The translations under genes and the position numbers were made by a program. From the NCBI GenBank assembly GCA_002351705.1, contig DEHC01000061.1:6936-70935 (forward strand): a DNA stretch of 64,000 nt, given 5' to 3'. The DNA comes from Gammaproteobacteria bacterium UBA2810 (GTDB lineage: Bacteria; Pseudomonadota; Gammaproteobacteria; Enterobacterales; Succinivibrionaceae). The notes under the pieces are model-generated. The model was not told the DNA's origin. It made no database searches and saw only the letters and a program-made list of their open reading frames with translations. Shown here in pieces: positions 43,726 to 52,771 of this stretch. The first letter of the stretch is position 1. The number at the start of each line of letters is the position of its first letter.

Positions 43726-43924
43726 TTTTTTAAATGACCGGGCCATTTCCGAAATAATAGTCATCAGCAGCATCACATTCAGATCTGAGACGGTATTCAT
43801 GATTCCGCCGGAGCATGGCCGGACTGTCCGCTCCCGGCCATTCTGGCCTGCCACGGCAACAGCCGCGGCATGACGGCGTCAGATCATGCCGTGCTTCCAG
43901 CCTGATGCAAATTCTGGCCGCGGT

Positions 43925-44958
43925 TTACTCGTACCACCTGTCAAGCCCTGCCGAGGAGTCGAAAATCTCCCCGATTTTCGGCACCAGGGGCTTCACGCCG
44001 ATCTTTTCCGCAGCGCTGACGCTTCTCTTCACAGAGTCGTTCCAGGTGTGCACGGCAAGGGGATATGCGCCCCAGTGAATAGGAATGAACCTCGCGGGAG
44101 CAAAAAACGAGGCGGCCTTTGCCGTTTCCTCCGGGAACATATGGTAGTCCGGCCAGCTCTCGTCATACTGCCCGTTCTCGATGAACGCTGCGTCAAACTT
44201 CACTGCGCTGAATTTCTTCGCAATACCCTCAAGGTGATCTCCCCACGAGGTGTCGCCGGAGTAGTAGACCGCCCTGCCGCCGCTCTCGGCCACATAGCCG
44301 GTCCAGAGCGTGCGGTCGGCATCAAAGAGCCCGCGTCCTGACGCATGCCTCGCCGGAACCAGAGTCACCGTGACATTGCAGGCACGCCCCATTTCCGGAG
44401 CCTCTCGCCGACCCCGAGCGGAGTTACGAATTTCACTCCCCTTCCGGCAAAATACATGGCTGCCTTCCTGTCAAGATGATCATAGTGATCGTGCGAGATG
44501 AGGATGGCGTCCGGAAGCGGGATCTCCTCCATTGATGCTGCCGGCTTCTGGAAGCGGTGCATCATGACCGGGATCGGCGAGACGCAGTCCGAGAAGACCG
44601 GATCGGTCATGAGGAATGTCCCCGCAAGGTTCATGAGCACTGTGGAATGTCCGAGCCACATATAGCGGAAAGAGTCCTTTCCGGCGAGGAATGACGCAAA
44701 ATCAGGCCTGACGGAAGGAAGAGGCTTCTCCGGGTGAAAGGCCTTCTCGTCAAACACCATCCGGAGGAGCTTTCCAGCTGTGCCGCCGGGGCTTCTCATG
44801 GGAACCGCGTCGTAAAAGCGGCCGGTCTCCGGATCATAGTGGTCAGACTTCGTGTAGACAGGAAATGATGTCATGTCAAAAACCTCTGTGGCAAGCGCGA
44901 GATAAATGACGCCTGCCGCAATAACTGCGGAAACAGCCAGGAAAATCTTCTTAAGCAT
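43925..44958 (-). pseudogene. UlaG/NAPE-PLD-like metallo-beta-lactamase-fold hydrolase, broken
   Basis: Two frames make one interrupted gene. The upstream part (44958-44365) has an N-terminal membrane segment or signal, YMWLGHSTVLMNLAGTFLMTDPVFSD, and the metal motif SHDHYDHLD, and runs off-frame after GVGERLRKWGVPA. The downstream part (44392-43925) continues VTVTLVPARHASGRG, YYSGDTSWGDH and PIHWGAYPL. In intact relatives an ELDWWE-type segment of 15-20 residues separates the two parts. Here it is missing, so the lesion looks like a short deletion of 3n+1 bases and not a single miscall. The remainder of the protein is well preserved, suggesting a recent event. Confidence 0.8.
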
Positions 44959-45136
44959 CGGAAGCCCCCGCGCAGTGCCTGCGCATAACTACGGAAAGAC
45001 GCCAAAATGGTGGTACGGCTGATTTTAGGCTGAATTTGCCGGATGGCAAATGATATATATCTATGGTGAGGTATTACCGGAGGCTATAGCCCCGGAAGGC
45101 CGCTGCTGTCAGCTGCTGCAGCGGCCTCAGGGAAGG

Positions 45137-46231
45137 CTATTCCCCGGGATTTGCCGCCGGGTTCCTTGCAACGGCGTAGTTCTGGGCCATGTTCCTCATG
45201 AAATGATCCATCAGCACCAGGGCGACCATGGCCTCGGCAATGGGGACTGCCCTTATGCCGACGCAGGGATCATGCCTGCCGCGGGTCACGATCTCAGTCT
45301 CCTTCCCGTCTTTGGTCACGGTGGCTCCCGGGATCATGATGCTCGAGGTCGGCTTCAGGGCGATTCTTGCTACAATGTTCTGCCCGGTGCTGATTCCGCC
45401 GAGGATGCCGCCCGCGCGGTTGGTCCTGAATCCGTCCGCATACATCAGATCGCGGTGCTCCGAGCCCTTCTCCGTGATTACCCCGAAGCCGTCTCCGATC
45501 TCGACGCCCTTCACTGCGTTTATGCCCATGAGGGCCGAGGCGAGATCCGCGTCAAGCCTGCCGAACACCGGCTCGCCGAGCCCGGCGGGAACGCCTGATG
45601 CCTCGACAAGAAGCCCGGCGCCTATTGAGTCGCCCTCCTTCCTGAGCTCCCTTATGAGCTCCTCTGCCTCGCTGACCTTCGAGGCGTCAAGGAAGTTGAA
45701 CTCGTTGTTCCTCACCTCGGAGAAGTCGATGGTCTCTGCCTTCACCTGCCCGATCTGGTACAGCCCCGCATGAATGTCCGTGCCGAAATGAAGCTTCAGG
45801 TACTTCTTTGCAATGGCTCCCGCAGCGACCCGCATGGCAGTCTCGCGGGCCGACGCCCTGCCGCCGCCCCGGTAGTCGCGTACGCCGAACTTGAGGAAAT
45901 AGGTATAGTCAGCGTGCCCGGGGCGGAACTTGTCCATGATGTCGGAGTAGTCGCCGGAGCGCTGGTTGGTGTTCTCGATAAGGAGCCCTATGGGAGTGCC
46001 TGTCGTGACCCCCTCGAAGACTCCGGAGAGGATCCTCACCTGATCCGGCTCGCGCCTCGGCGTCGCGAACCTTGAGGATCCCGGACGGCGCCGGTCGAGA
46101 TCCGGCTGAATGTCTTCCTCTGAAAGAGGGAGCCCTGCCGGGCAGCCGTCGATGACAGCTCCCAGAGCCGCTCCGTGGCTCTCACCGAAGGTTGTTACGC
46201 GGAAAAGCTCGCCGAATGAGTTGCCAGCCAT
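45137..46231 (-). CDS. aroC: chorismate synthase
   Basis: Last step of the shikimate pathway: EPSP to chorismate, needing reduced FMN. The 364 residues start [20 protein letters not shown] and include the family signatures [54 protein letters not shown] and the C-terminal [22 protein letters not shown] at 46231 has GGGAG upstream. It follows prmB by 92 bases on the same strand, as in E. coli. Confidence 0.97.
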   Translation of the reverse strand: MAGNSFGELFRVTTFGESHGAALGAVIDGCPAGLPLSEEDIQPDLDRRRPGSSRFATPRREPDQVRILSGVFEGVTTGTPIGLLIENTNQRSGDYSDIMDKFRPGHADYTYFLKFGVRDYRGGGRASARETAMRVAAGAIAKKYLKLHFGTDIHAGLYQIGQVKAETIDFSEVRNNEFNFLDASKVSEAEELIRELRKEGDSIGAGLLVEASGVPAGLGEPVFGRLDADLASALMGINAVKGVEIGDGFGVITEKGSEHRDLMYADGFRTNRAGGILGGISTGQNIVARIALKPTSSIMIPGATVTKDGKETEIVTRGRHDPCVGIRAVPIAEAMVALVLMDHFMRNMAQNYAVARNPAANPGE

Positions 46232-46323
46232 AAAGATACTCCCACAAAAGAGCAGAGGGAGAAGGCTCCCCCTGAACATGAATAAAGAGGCGCGTCCTGT
46301 CTCAGCGCGCCGCGACGGCAGGA

Positions 46324-47256
46324 TCAGGCAAGGAACCTGTCCCTGAACTCAGCTGCCTCGTCCCTGGTCATATAGAACACGCCGCTGCCGCCCTTCTTAA
46401 GCTCCGCGAGATGGAAATCCCAGTCATACTGGTCCATCAGGTTGTAAACGGAATTGCCGACCTCAATCAGCAGCACGCCGTCATCCGCGAGATGCTCCGG
46501 AGCCTCACGGATGATGCGCCTCGTGATGTCGAGTCCGTCCTCACCCGAGCCAAGGGCTATCCCTGGCTCGTAGGAATATTCCTTCGGCATGTCGCCGAGA
46601 TCCTCGGCGTCCACATAAGGAGGATTGGAGACAATAAGATCGTATCTGACCGAGGGATCGATGTTCTCATAGAGATCGGAGAGGATCGGGAAAACCGACT
46701 CCTCGCAGCCGAAGCGGCCGATGTTGATCCCGCAGACCTCAAGGGCCTCCGCCGAGATGTCAGCAGCGTCGACATTCACCTGCTGCCCGTAGCGGAGTGC
46801 CGTCGCAATCGCGATGCAGCCCGAGCCGGTGCAGAGGTCAAGCACATTCTCCGGATCGTGCGGAAGGATCCCCTCAAAACCGCTCTCTATAAGCTCACCG
46901 ATCGGGGATCTCGGCACGATGACCCTCCTGTCAACATAGAAGGGAAAGCCGCAGAACCAGCCGGTATTGGTGAGGTAGGCAAGCGGGATCCTCTCCTCGA
47001 TTCTCCTCCGCACAAGCTCCGCAATCTCAGCGCGCTCCTCCGGAGTGCTGAGGGCTCCCGCAAAATGGCCGAGATCCGAAAGCTGTAGTCCCATGACATG
47101 GGCAACGGTCAGCTCCGCCTCGCCGAGGGGATCAGGCGAGCCGTGCCCGTAAAAAATGTCAGATGAATCGTAGGTCTTCATGACATAGCGCTCGAGATCA
47201 AGCGCGGTCCTCATGGACTCTATGCCTGCCTTCACCTTTTCGAAATCTATGGACAT
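46324..47256 (-). CDS. prmB: ribosomal protein uL3 glutamine N5-methyltransferase
   Basis: A 310-residue SAM-dependent methyltransferase that modifies a glutamine of ribosomal protein L3. SAM motif [17 protein letters not shown]; substrate-glutamine motif [13 protein letters not shown]; PrmB-like [25 protein letters not shown] and PRSPIGELI in place of the PrmC wording. The start at 47256 has GAGGTGG upstream. It heads prmB-aroC. The promoter has an extended -10, with a (GAAA)n tract just upstream. Confidence 0.94.
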   Translation of the reverse strand: MSIDFEKVKAGIESMRTALDLERYVMKTYDSSDIFYGHGSPDPLGEAELTVAHVMGLQLSDLGHFAGALSTPEERAEIAELVRRRIEERIPLAYLTNTGWFCGFPFYVDRRVIVPRSPIGELIESGFEGILPHDPENVLDLCTGSGCIAIATALRYGQQVNVDAADISAEALEVCGINIGRFGCEESVFPILSDLYENIDPSVRYDLIVSNPPYVDAEDLGDMPKEYSYEPGIALGSGEDGLDITRRIIREAPEHLADDGVLLIEVGNSVYNLMDQYDWDFHLAELKKGGSGVFYMTRDEAAEFRDRFLA

Positions 47257-47287
47257 CCAGCCACCTCGCATAAGAATAACCCGGATG

Positions 47288-47293
47288 ATTATA
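47288..47293 (-). promoter_or_regulatory. prmB extended -10 promoter
   Basis: The minus strand reads TGGTATAAT, an extended -10, 32 bases before the prmB start. The -35 position (TCTCAG) is poor. Confidence 0.6.
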
Positions 47294-47330
47294 CCAGCAG
47301 AAGCGGCAGGCTGAGACCGTGAAAAGGAAG

Positions 47331-47372
47331 GAAAGAAAGAAAGAAAGAAAGAAAGAAAGAAAAGAAAAGAAA
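47331..47372. repeat. (GAAA)8 tetranucleotide tract
   Basis: Eight uninterrupted GAAA units (47331-47362), then two GAAAA and one GAAA. It lies between the end of ytfK and the prmB promoter, ending about 38 bases upstream of the -10. Such tracts are prone to slipped-strand length change. ORFs spanning it on both strands are low-complexity and not believable. Confidence 0.9.
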
Positions 47373-47458
47373 CGAACAGAACAGGAGAGCCGGCGGAGCC
47401 GCAGAAGGGGCTGCCAGCAAACCGGCAGGCAACCGCTGCCGGACAGAGGGGAAATGTG

Positions 47459-47671
47459 TCAGAACATCGCGCCGCCGGCGGACAGCTCGGAAATCTTGCC
47501 GTTCACCTCGTTTACGACTGACTGGTGGCATGCATCAGACGACGGGGCTGCAACCAGCCTGCCGCTGTCGAACATGAAGCCGCCCTTCCCGCTGATATAG
47601 AGCCTTCCCCTGAAGAAGGTCTTGACGTACTTAGCTACCTGAAGAGGGATGTATTTCTTGAATATTCTCAT
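47459..47671 (-). CDS. ytfK: YtfK (DUF1107) stringent-response modulator
   Basis: A 70-residue protein starting [20 protein letters not shown], then [20 protein letters not shown]. This matches E. coli YtfK (68 residues, [20 protein letters not shown]) along most of its length. YtfK in E. coli binds SpoT and favours ppGpp synthesis under phosphate or fatty-acid starvation. The ATG at 47671 was chosen by that alignment; the open frame extends 67 codons further upstream without homology. GGGGA lies 13 bases upstream. It is a single gene between nhaB and prmB. Confidence 0.9.
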   Translation of the reverse strand: [70 protein letters not shown]

Positions 47672-47882
47672 GGCGAAAGTCCCCGGCAATGCCAAAAAGT
47701 CCGATGCACCGTGCATCAGTGTAATTCTGCAGCATAAAAGGGGAAGATACAACACTGCGCTTTCATGATCGTGAATAAGCTCGTAATAATCAAATTTAAA
47801 TCGCCCCTGAATGCCCTCCGGAAATTTTTTGGAGGAAACATCCCCAGCCGGCCTGGCCAGGTGCGCAGTCATTATCAGATGC

Positions 47883-47909
47883 GAAAAAGGCCGCGTCAGG
47901 GACGCGGCC
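47883..47909 (-). terminator. intrinsic terminator after nhaB
   Basis: GGCCGCGTC-CCT-GACGCGGCC, nine perfect pairs, followed by T5 on the minus strand, 36 bases past the nhaB stop. Confidence 0.93.
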
Positions 47910-47945
47910 TTAGTACTGACTGGGTCTTAATGCAAAGCCCTGTGG

Positions 47946-49673
47946 CTATTTGGCCTCTGCGGCAGGAGCCTCATCCTCCGCTGCCTTTGCAGCGGGAGCG
48001 GTGCCCTCATCGCTTACGCCGAGCTTGCTCTCCTCGGCCTGGCGTGCCTTGATCTCAGCCCTGAGCTGCTCGATGCCCGTAACCTCATGGTCGGTTACAA
48101 GCCCCCACTTTACGAGGTCAACGTCGAACCTGGGCATGATGTATACCGTGCTGACATGGCTCGCGATAACGAGAACAAGCGCATACGGAAGAGCCATCTT
48201 CATCATCCTGAGGTAGGAAAGCCTGATGAGCGGGGCAAGCGCTGAGGTCAGGAGGAAGAGGAACGCAGACTGGCCGTTCGGGGTGATGATTGACGGGATG
48301 TTGGTTCCGGCGTTGACGGCAATCGCCATGTGCTCGAACTGGTCAAGGGAGATGACATTTGCCGCATAGGCGTGCAGGCACTGGGTCATGAAGAGGGTGC
48401 CGACGAACACGTTGTCGCTCACCGCGGAAAGAAGTCCGTTCGCGAAGAACAGGACGGAAAGCTGGTGGGTCTCGTCCTGCATGCTGAAGATAAGCTTTGC
48501 TACAGGTCCGAAGAGGTCATTCGAGCTGATGACTGCGATGATGGCGAAGAATACGCAGATTACGCAGACAAACGGCATGTTCTCGGTGAATGCCTTGCCG
48601 ATCTCGCCCTCGCTGGTGACGCCGCAGAAGGAGCTGACGAGGATGATTACGGAAAGGCCGATCATGCCGGGGACAGCAAGGTGGAGCGCAAGCGCGAGGA
48701 CCAGCCAGACGCAGGCGATGCCCTGGATGATGAGCTTCGCCTTGTCCTTGGTGGTCATCTGGGAGTTGGTCTGGTCGTTGTAGTCCTTAAGGATCTTGAA
48801 TACAGACTCGGGGATCTTCTCTCCGTAGCCTAGAATCTTGAAGCGCTCGACCAGGACGCAGGTGATAAGTCCGAAAACCAGGACAGGAAGGGACACAGGG
48901 AGCATTCTGAAGAAGAACTCGCCGAACTCCCAGCCGGCGTGCTTGCCGATGATGAGGTTCTGCGGCTCGCCTACGAGAGTGCAGATTCCGCCGAGCGCAG
49001 TGCCTATTGCGGCATGCATCATGAGCGAGCGGAGGAAGGCCCTGAACTGGTGGAGGTCATTGCGCTGCTGCTTGGCGGCCTCGCTCTCCGGGGCCGCGCT
49101 GGATGACGATACGACCTTGTTGTAGATGGTGTAGAAGCCCATCGCGATGGAGATGATTACTGCAAGGACGGTAAGAGCGTCAAGGAAGGCGGAAAGGAAT
49201 GCCGCGCCCCCGCAGAAGATGAGCGACAGCGCGATCTTGTTCCTGACAGAGCAGAGGATCTTGGAGAAGGAGAAAAGCAGCAGGCTTCTTACGAAGTAGA
49301 TTGCCGCAACCATGAACATCAGGAGGAGAAGGACGTCCACGTTGCCGAGGATTTCCTTGTAAACCTCCTCAGTCGACGTCATTCCGATGAAGAGGGCCTC
49401 GATGGTAATCAGTCCGCCCGGCTGCAGGGGGTAGCACTTGAGCGCCATGGCCAGGGTGAAGATGAACTCTATGATGAGCGCCCATCCGGCCGTGAAGTGA
49501 GCCCAGTAGACTGCCTCGGCGGAGCCTCCGAAGATGGATGCCGAGAAGAAAATCAGCGGATTGATTACGAGGAAGAGCAGAGTGGTGAATTTGTACCACA
49601 CAGGAGCCGAGCCGAGGAAGTTCGCGGAAAGCGAACGCATTACCCCGTTCGAGCTGGCGTCGACGTTTGACAT
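47946..49673 (-). CDS. nhaB: Na+/H+ antiporter NhaB
   Basis: Inner-membrane sodium/proton antiporter, 575 residues with about 12 hydrophobic segments. The sequence follows E. coli NhaB closely: NFLGSAPVWYKFTTLLFLVINPLIFF, EFIFTLAMALKCYPLQPGGL, FLSAFLDALTVLAVIIS, GEPQNLIIGKHAGWEFG, LSAVSDNVFVGTLF and TPNGQSAFLFLLTSALAPLIRLSY. An Ala/Glu-rich C-terminal tail of about 40 residues is extra. ATG at 49673 was chosen by alignment. It has its own terminator and a hairpin in the upstream region. Confidence 0.96.
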   Translation of the reverse strand: MSNVDASSNGVMRSLSANFLGSAPVWYKFTTLLFLVINPLIFFSASIFGGSAEAVYWAHFTAGWALIIEFIFTLAMALKCYPLQPGGLITIEALFIGMTSTEEVYKEILGNVDVLLLLMFMVAAIYFVRSLLLFSFSKILCSVRNKIALSLIFCGGAAFLSAFLDALTVLAVIISIAMGFYTIYNKVVSSSSAAPESEAAKQQRNDLHQFRAFLRSLMMHAAIGTALGGICTLVGEPQNLIIGKHAGWEFGEFFFRMLPVSLPVLVFGLITCVLVERFKILGYGEKIPESVFKILKDYNDQTNSQMTTKDKAKLIIQGIACVWLVLALALHLAVPGMIGLSVIILVSSFCGVTSEGEIGKAFTENMPFVCVICVFFAIIAVISSNDLFGPVAKLIFSMQDETHQLSVLFFANGLLSAVSDNVFVGTLFMTQCLHAYAANVISLDQFEHMAIAVNAGTNIPSIITPNGQSAFLFLLTSALAPLIRLSYLRMMKMALPYALVLVIASHVSTVYIMPRFDVDLVKWGLVTDHEVTGIEQLRAEIKARQAEESKLGVSDEGTAPAAKAAEDEAPAAEAK

Positions 49674-49834
49674 TTTGTAAGAAAACCTCACTAGGGAAGA
49701 AACGTGCAGGAGCTTCTGCAGTTCCTTCAGGACATAACACCGCAGCTGTTTACGGCCAATATGCAGTAACGGCTGATTGCGAGGGTTTTCATGTCAGGTG
49801 AACGGTCAGTTAGCCCGTCCACCCGGCTCCGGAA

Positions 49835-49853
49835 CCGTCAGGGTACCTGACGG
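49835..49853 (-). other. perfect hairpin upstream of nhaB
   Basis: CCGTCAGG-GTA-CCTGACGG, eight perfect pairs with a three-base loop, about 160 bases before the nhaB start. There is no T run, so it is not a terminator. It may be a protein-binding palindrome or a leader element. Confidence 0.5.
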
Positions 49854-49947
49854 CCGATCAGGAGCCTGCAATAGAACCAGCTGTAAACAGTAACGAAACG
49901 CCGCTATTTTCTCATTTATTTAAAAGATCTCAAACAGCTTTATTGCT

Positions 49948-50493
49948 CTAAGGCAAAATAGGAGCAAATAGCCCCTGCTGTCCGGAGTCAGGCTCTCCTT
50001 CGCCGAGCCCGGGGAATACTGCCCTCATGACCGCCCTGCCGGTCCCCGTCCTGAAATGCCTCACGTACATCTCCGAGACTGATGAAAGCGGCAGGCTCTG
50101 CTCGACGGCATTTGCGATGCAGTCAGCCTCGATGAGGATCCTCCAGTCCTGCCCTTCCACTCCCTCATAGGTGTGGTGGTGCGAGACAAGGAAGACGATG
50201 CGGTCAGTGAGATCGGGAGGAAGCCCGCTTCCGCGGAAAAACTCCCGCGCCATTGCCCCGCCCCTCTCCTCCTGCATTCTCGCATCGCATTTTCCGGTCT
50301 CTTTCCGGAGCGACGGGCAGGCAATATCATGCACGACCGCAGCGTACTCAAGGGCAAGCTGCTCACTCTCCGTGAGCCCCTCGCTCATGCCGATGGCATG
50401 CGCATAGCCCCAGACCTTCATGAAATGCTCGTCATCATGAGGGGTCCCGCCTCCTGTGAGAAGAAGCTTTACGATGGCCTCGCTTACTGTCAT
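49948..50493 (-). CDS. HD-domain phosphohydrolase
   Basis: A 181-residue HD-superfamily protein. Metal ligands are visible as DDEHFMKVWGYA (His), AAVVHDIACPS (His-Asp pair) and FLVSHHHTYEG (His), then EADCIAN (Asp). Such small stand-alone HD proteins hydrolyse nucleotides or act as phosphatases; the substrate here is unknown. The ATG at 50493 was chosen for a near-perfect GGAGGTGA six bases upstream. It lies downstream of sixA on the same strand with about 200 bases between. Confidence 0.85.
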   Translation of the reverse strand: MTVSEAIVKLLLTGGGTPHDDEHFMKVWGYAHAIGMSEGLTESEQLALEYAAVVHDIACPSLRKETGKCDARMQEERGGAMAREFFRGSGLPPDLTDRIVFLVSHHHTYEGVEGQDWRILIEADCIANAVEQSLPLSSVSEMYVRHFRTGTGRAVMRAVFPGLGEGEPDSGQQGLFAPILP

Positions 50494-50693
50494 GGAAATC
50501 ACCTCCGCTGCCTGCAGCCGAAATTTACCGCCATTGAGAAGGAATGATAACGGAAGCGCACCCGCCATGCAGGCACACCTGAACTGATGCAGTGAGGAAC
50601 AATTCGGCCGGAGGCCGGGGACAGGTGAATATACCGCGCATCAGGCTGTGCCCGCACGCGGCTTCTTGGATTCTGCCGGAGGCAGAGCGGATG

Positions 50694-51134
50694 TCAATCC
50701 AGGGAGGATCTTTCTACGGAGAACGAGCCGTCCTCGCCTTTCTTCAGGACATATATGTCGGAATAGCCGAAGCCCTTGCAGGATCCGGCCCCGCAGAGCT
50801 CGTCGACCAGCAGCTCGACAAGCGGAAGGTGGCTTACAACAAGAGTGTTGCCGGTAAGCTCCCGGAGCTCGTCAGCAACCTTGACCGGATCCCCGGAAGG
50901 CTTCAGCATCTCAGTGTAGATGATCTTCCCGTGCTTCATCGAATGGAAAGTCTCGTCAAGAGTCTCTCTTGCTCTCAGCTTGGTGCTGCAGTAAACATGA
51001 TCGAAGACCGGGTTGTTCGTGAACATCTTCGCGAACTTCTCCCTGGCCTCAGCCCTTCCTGCTGCAATCAGAGCACGGTCTCCGCTGCTCCCGGGCGTAG
51101 CCTGGGCCTCACCGTGCCTCATTATTACCAGCAT
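50694..51134 (-). CDS. sixA: phosphohistidine phosphatase
   Basis: A 146-residue histidine-acid-type phosphatase beginning MLVIMRHGEAQ, the catalytic RHG at residues 6-8. A second catalytic His lies in VVSHLPLVELLVDEL. E. coli SixA removes phosphate from the ArcB HPt domain and from NPr. The ATG at 51134 has AAGGAG eight bases upstream; the longer frame upstream is not homologous. The 5' region carries two strong hairpins. An HPt relay exists 40 kb away in this window. Confidence 0.92.
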   Translation of the reverse strand: MLVIMRHGEAQATPGSSGDRALIAAGRAEAREKFAKMFTNNPVFDHVYCSTKLRARETLDETFHSMKHGKIIYTEMLKPSGDPVKVADELRELTGNTLVVSHLPLVELLVDELCGAGSCKGFGYSDIYVLKKGEDGSFSVERSSLD

Positions 51135-51163
51135 CTGTGTCTCCTTCTCAGACAAAATTTCAC

Positions 51164-51213
51164 CGGCCGGACAAAAGGTCCGGCCGAACAAGCCGGTCAG
51201 GCATCCTGACCGG
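51164..51213 (-). other. tandem hairpins in the sixA leader
   Basis: Two perfect stems 30-80 bases upstream of the sixA start: CGGCCGGAC-AAAAG-GTCCGGCCG (51164-51186 on the plus strand) and CCGGTCAGG-CAT-CCTGACCGG (51193-51213). On the sixA strand they are not followed by T runs, so they may be leader RNA structures or protein sites and not terminators. Confidence 0.6.
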
Positions 51214-51279
51214 GTTCCGGGGGAAGAGGCCGCACGGCCTGCATGGCAGAATACCGGCACTCTGCCTGCGGCACACCTC

Positions 51280-51460
51280 AAAAAAAAGTACGGGAAATAC
51301 CCCGCGGGGAAAATCTCCGGCGCGGCACTGTAAAAATCCCTGTGCTGTCCCAGCCGTCACGCGGTTTCATGCAGACGGACGGCGGGACACCACAGCTGCC
51401 TCCGCCGCTCTTCCGCACCGGCAGATCAGGCTCTGGGACAGCTCCGGACTGTCTGTATAT
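51280..51460 (-). ncRNA. candidate structured small RNA upstream of sixA
   Basis: On the minus strand an extended -10 TTGGTAAAAT (about 51470-51461) is followed by a GC-rich segment. In it GCTGTCCCAG (51442-51433) pairs perfectly with CTGGGACAGC (51353-51344), enclosing about 80 bases with a further CGGCGG/CCGCCG helix. A weak hairpin (GCGGG/CCCGT) is then followed by AC and T8 (51287-51280), like an intrinsic stop. No known RNA family was recognised. It could also be the distal part of a long sixA leader. Confidence 0.35.
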
Positions 51461-51604
51461 TTTACCAAAAAGCCGGCCTGAAATTTTTGAACATCTTCTA
51501 AAAGCGGACAAAACACTGTGCATCAGGGACACCCGGCATCGCGTGAAACAGCCCCGGAAATAAGACATCAGTCAGAAAATCTGAGCCCCGCGGCCGGTCA
51601 ATAT

Positions 51605-51633
51605 TTCACTAATTGCGAAAATACGCATATAAT
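51605..51633 (+). promoter_or_regulatory. candidate promoter of the MoxR/Bat operon
   Basis: TATAAT at 51628-51633 with TTCACT 17 bases upstream, in an AT-rich patch of an otherwise GC-rich gap, 182 bases before moxR. The rest of the 680-base sixA-moxR gap holds only the sixA leader and the candidate RNA; no protein gene was seen. Confidence 0.5.
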
Positions 51634-51814
51634 AGGCCGCATTTTAATACCACCAAAGTCCGACGTCCCTCTGCCGGAACAGGCGAAAGGCCGGAACGGG
51701 GACAGAGCGGAGCTGGAACCGGGAAGCCTCAGCCGCGGCGCCGGTGTTTTTTAACTGAAATATCATTCAGAGGCATCAGGGATGCCGTTCTGATGAAAAT
51801 TTTCCGGATACGAG

Positions 51815-52771
51815 ATGAACAGAGAAAAGGTTCAGGAGGTCAGGCAGTTCCTGGCTAAGAGAGTTATCGGCCAGCCCGATCTGGTCGACGGGCTTATGCT
51901 CGCGCTTCTGGCGGACGGCCATATAATCGTCGAGGGACCTCCCGGACTCGCCAAGACCCGTGCCATCAAGGAGCTCGCGAAATGCGTGGAGGGATCCTTC
52001 CACCGCGTGCAGTTCACGCCTGATCTTCTCCCTGCCGACATCACCGGAACTGATATCTATCATCCGGAGGACGGCTCGTTCGTCTTCCAGCCCGGCCCGA
52101 TTTTCCATCACCTGCTGCTCGCTGACGAGATCAACCGTGCCCCCGCGAAGGTGCAGAGCGCGCTTCTCGAGGCCATGGCCGAGCACCAGATCACCATCGG
52201 CCGCAAGACCTACCGCCTGCCGGATCTCTTCCTCGTTATGGCCACCCAGAACCCCATCGAGCAGGAGGGAACCTACCCGCTCCCCGAGGCGCAGCTCGAC
52301 AGGTTCATGCTCCACATCAAGATCGACTACCCTGATGCCCAGAGCGAGCTCGAGATCCTGAGGCTCAACAGCGACGAGGCCGTCGGTCAGGTCAACATTG
52401 ATGCGCCGCGCCTCACCCAGAGCGAGCTCTTCAGCGCAAGGAACGAGGTCAGCAGGATAGAGATCAGCGACAGCCTCGAGCAGTACATCGTCAGCATCGT
52501 CATGACAACCAGAAACCCCCAGGTCTACGACTCCGATCTCGGCAGGTGGCTCAGCTACGGCGTGAGCTCCAGGGCCTCCATAGCCCTCGCGCGCTGCGCG
52601 AAGGCCAGGGCCTGGCTCTCGAGCAGGAACTACGTCACGCCGGATGACATCCAGATCTGCGCATATCCTGTCCTCCGCCACCGCCTGGTGCTCAGCATGG
52701 AGGCAGAGGCTGACAACGTCACCCCGACCGACGTAATCGAGAAGCTCCTCAAGCTCGTAGCGGTATCATGA
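51815..52771 (+). CDS. MoxR-family AAA+ ATPase
   Basis: A 318-residue AAA+ chaperone-like ATPase. Walker A is HIIVEGPPGLAKTRAIKEL, followed by DLLPADITGTDIYHPE, Walker B LLLADEINRAPAKVQSALLEAM, sensor ATQNPIEQEGTYPLPEAQLDRFM. MoxR proteins act with VWA-domain partners in metal insertion or complex assembly; such partners follow directly. It is the first gene of the six-gene Bat-type operon and overlaps the DUF58 gene by ATGA. Confidence 0.94.
   Translation: MNREKVQEVRQFLAKRVIGQPDLVDGLMLALLADGHIIVEGPPGLAKTRAIKELAKCVEGSFHRVQFTPDLLPADITGTDIYHPEDGSFVFQPGPIFHHLLLADEINRAPAKVQSALLEAMAEHQITIGRKTYRLPDLFLVMATQNPIEQEGTYPLPEAQLDRFMLHIKIDYPDAQSELEILRLNSDEAVGQVNIDAPRLTQSELFSARNEVSRIEISDSLEQYIVSIVMTTRNPQVYDSDLGRWLSYGVSSRASIALARCAKARAWLSSRNYVTPDDIQICAYPVLRHRLVLSMEAEADNVTPTDVIEKLLKLVAVS

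Noticed and set aside
43564..43873. ORFs of 96 and 92 codons at the SRP RNA locus
   Set aside because: They overlap the SRP RNA with its conserved domain IV and terminal helix; the translations show no protein family.
47289..47600. ORFs of 80 and 93 codons across the GAAA repeat
   Set aside because: They are low-complexity products of the repeat on opposite strands, with no homology and no ribosome site.
51280..51460. Cobalamin or other known riboswitch
   Set aside because: A GCACTGT segment recalls the B12 box context, but the remaining conserved elements and their order are absent on both strands.
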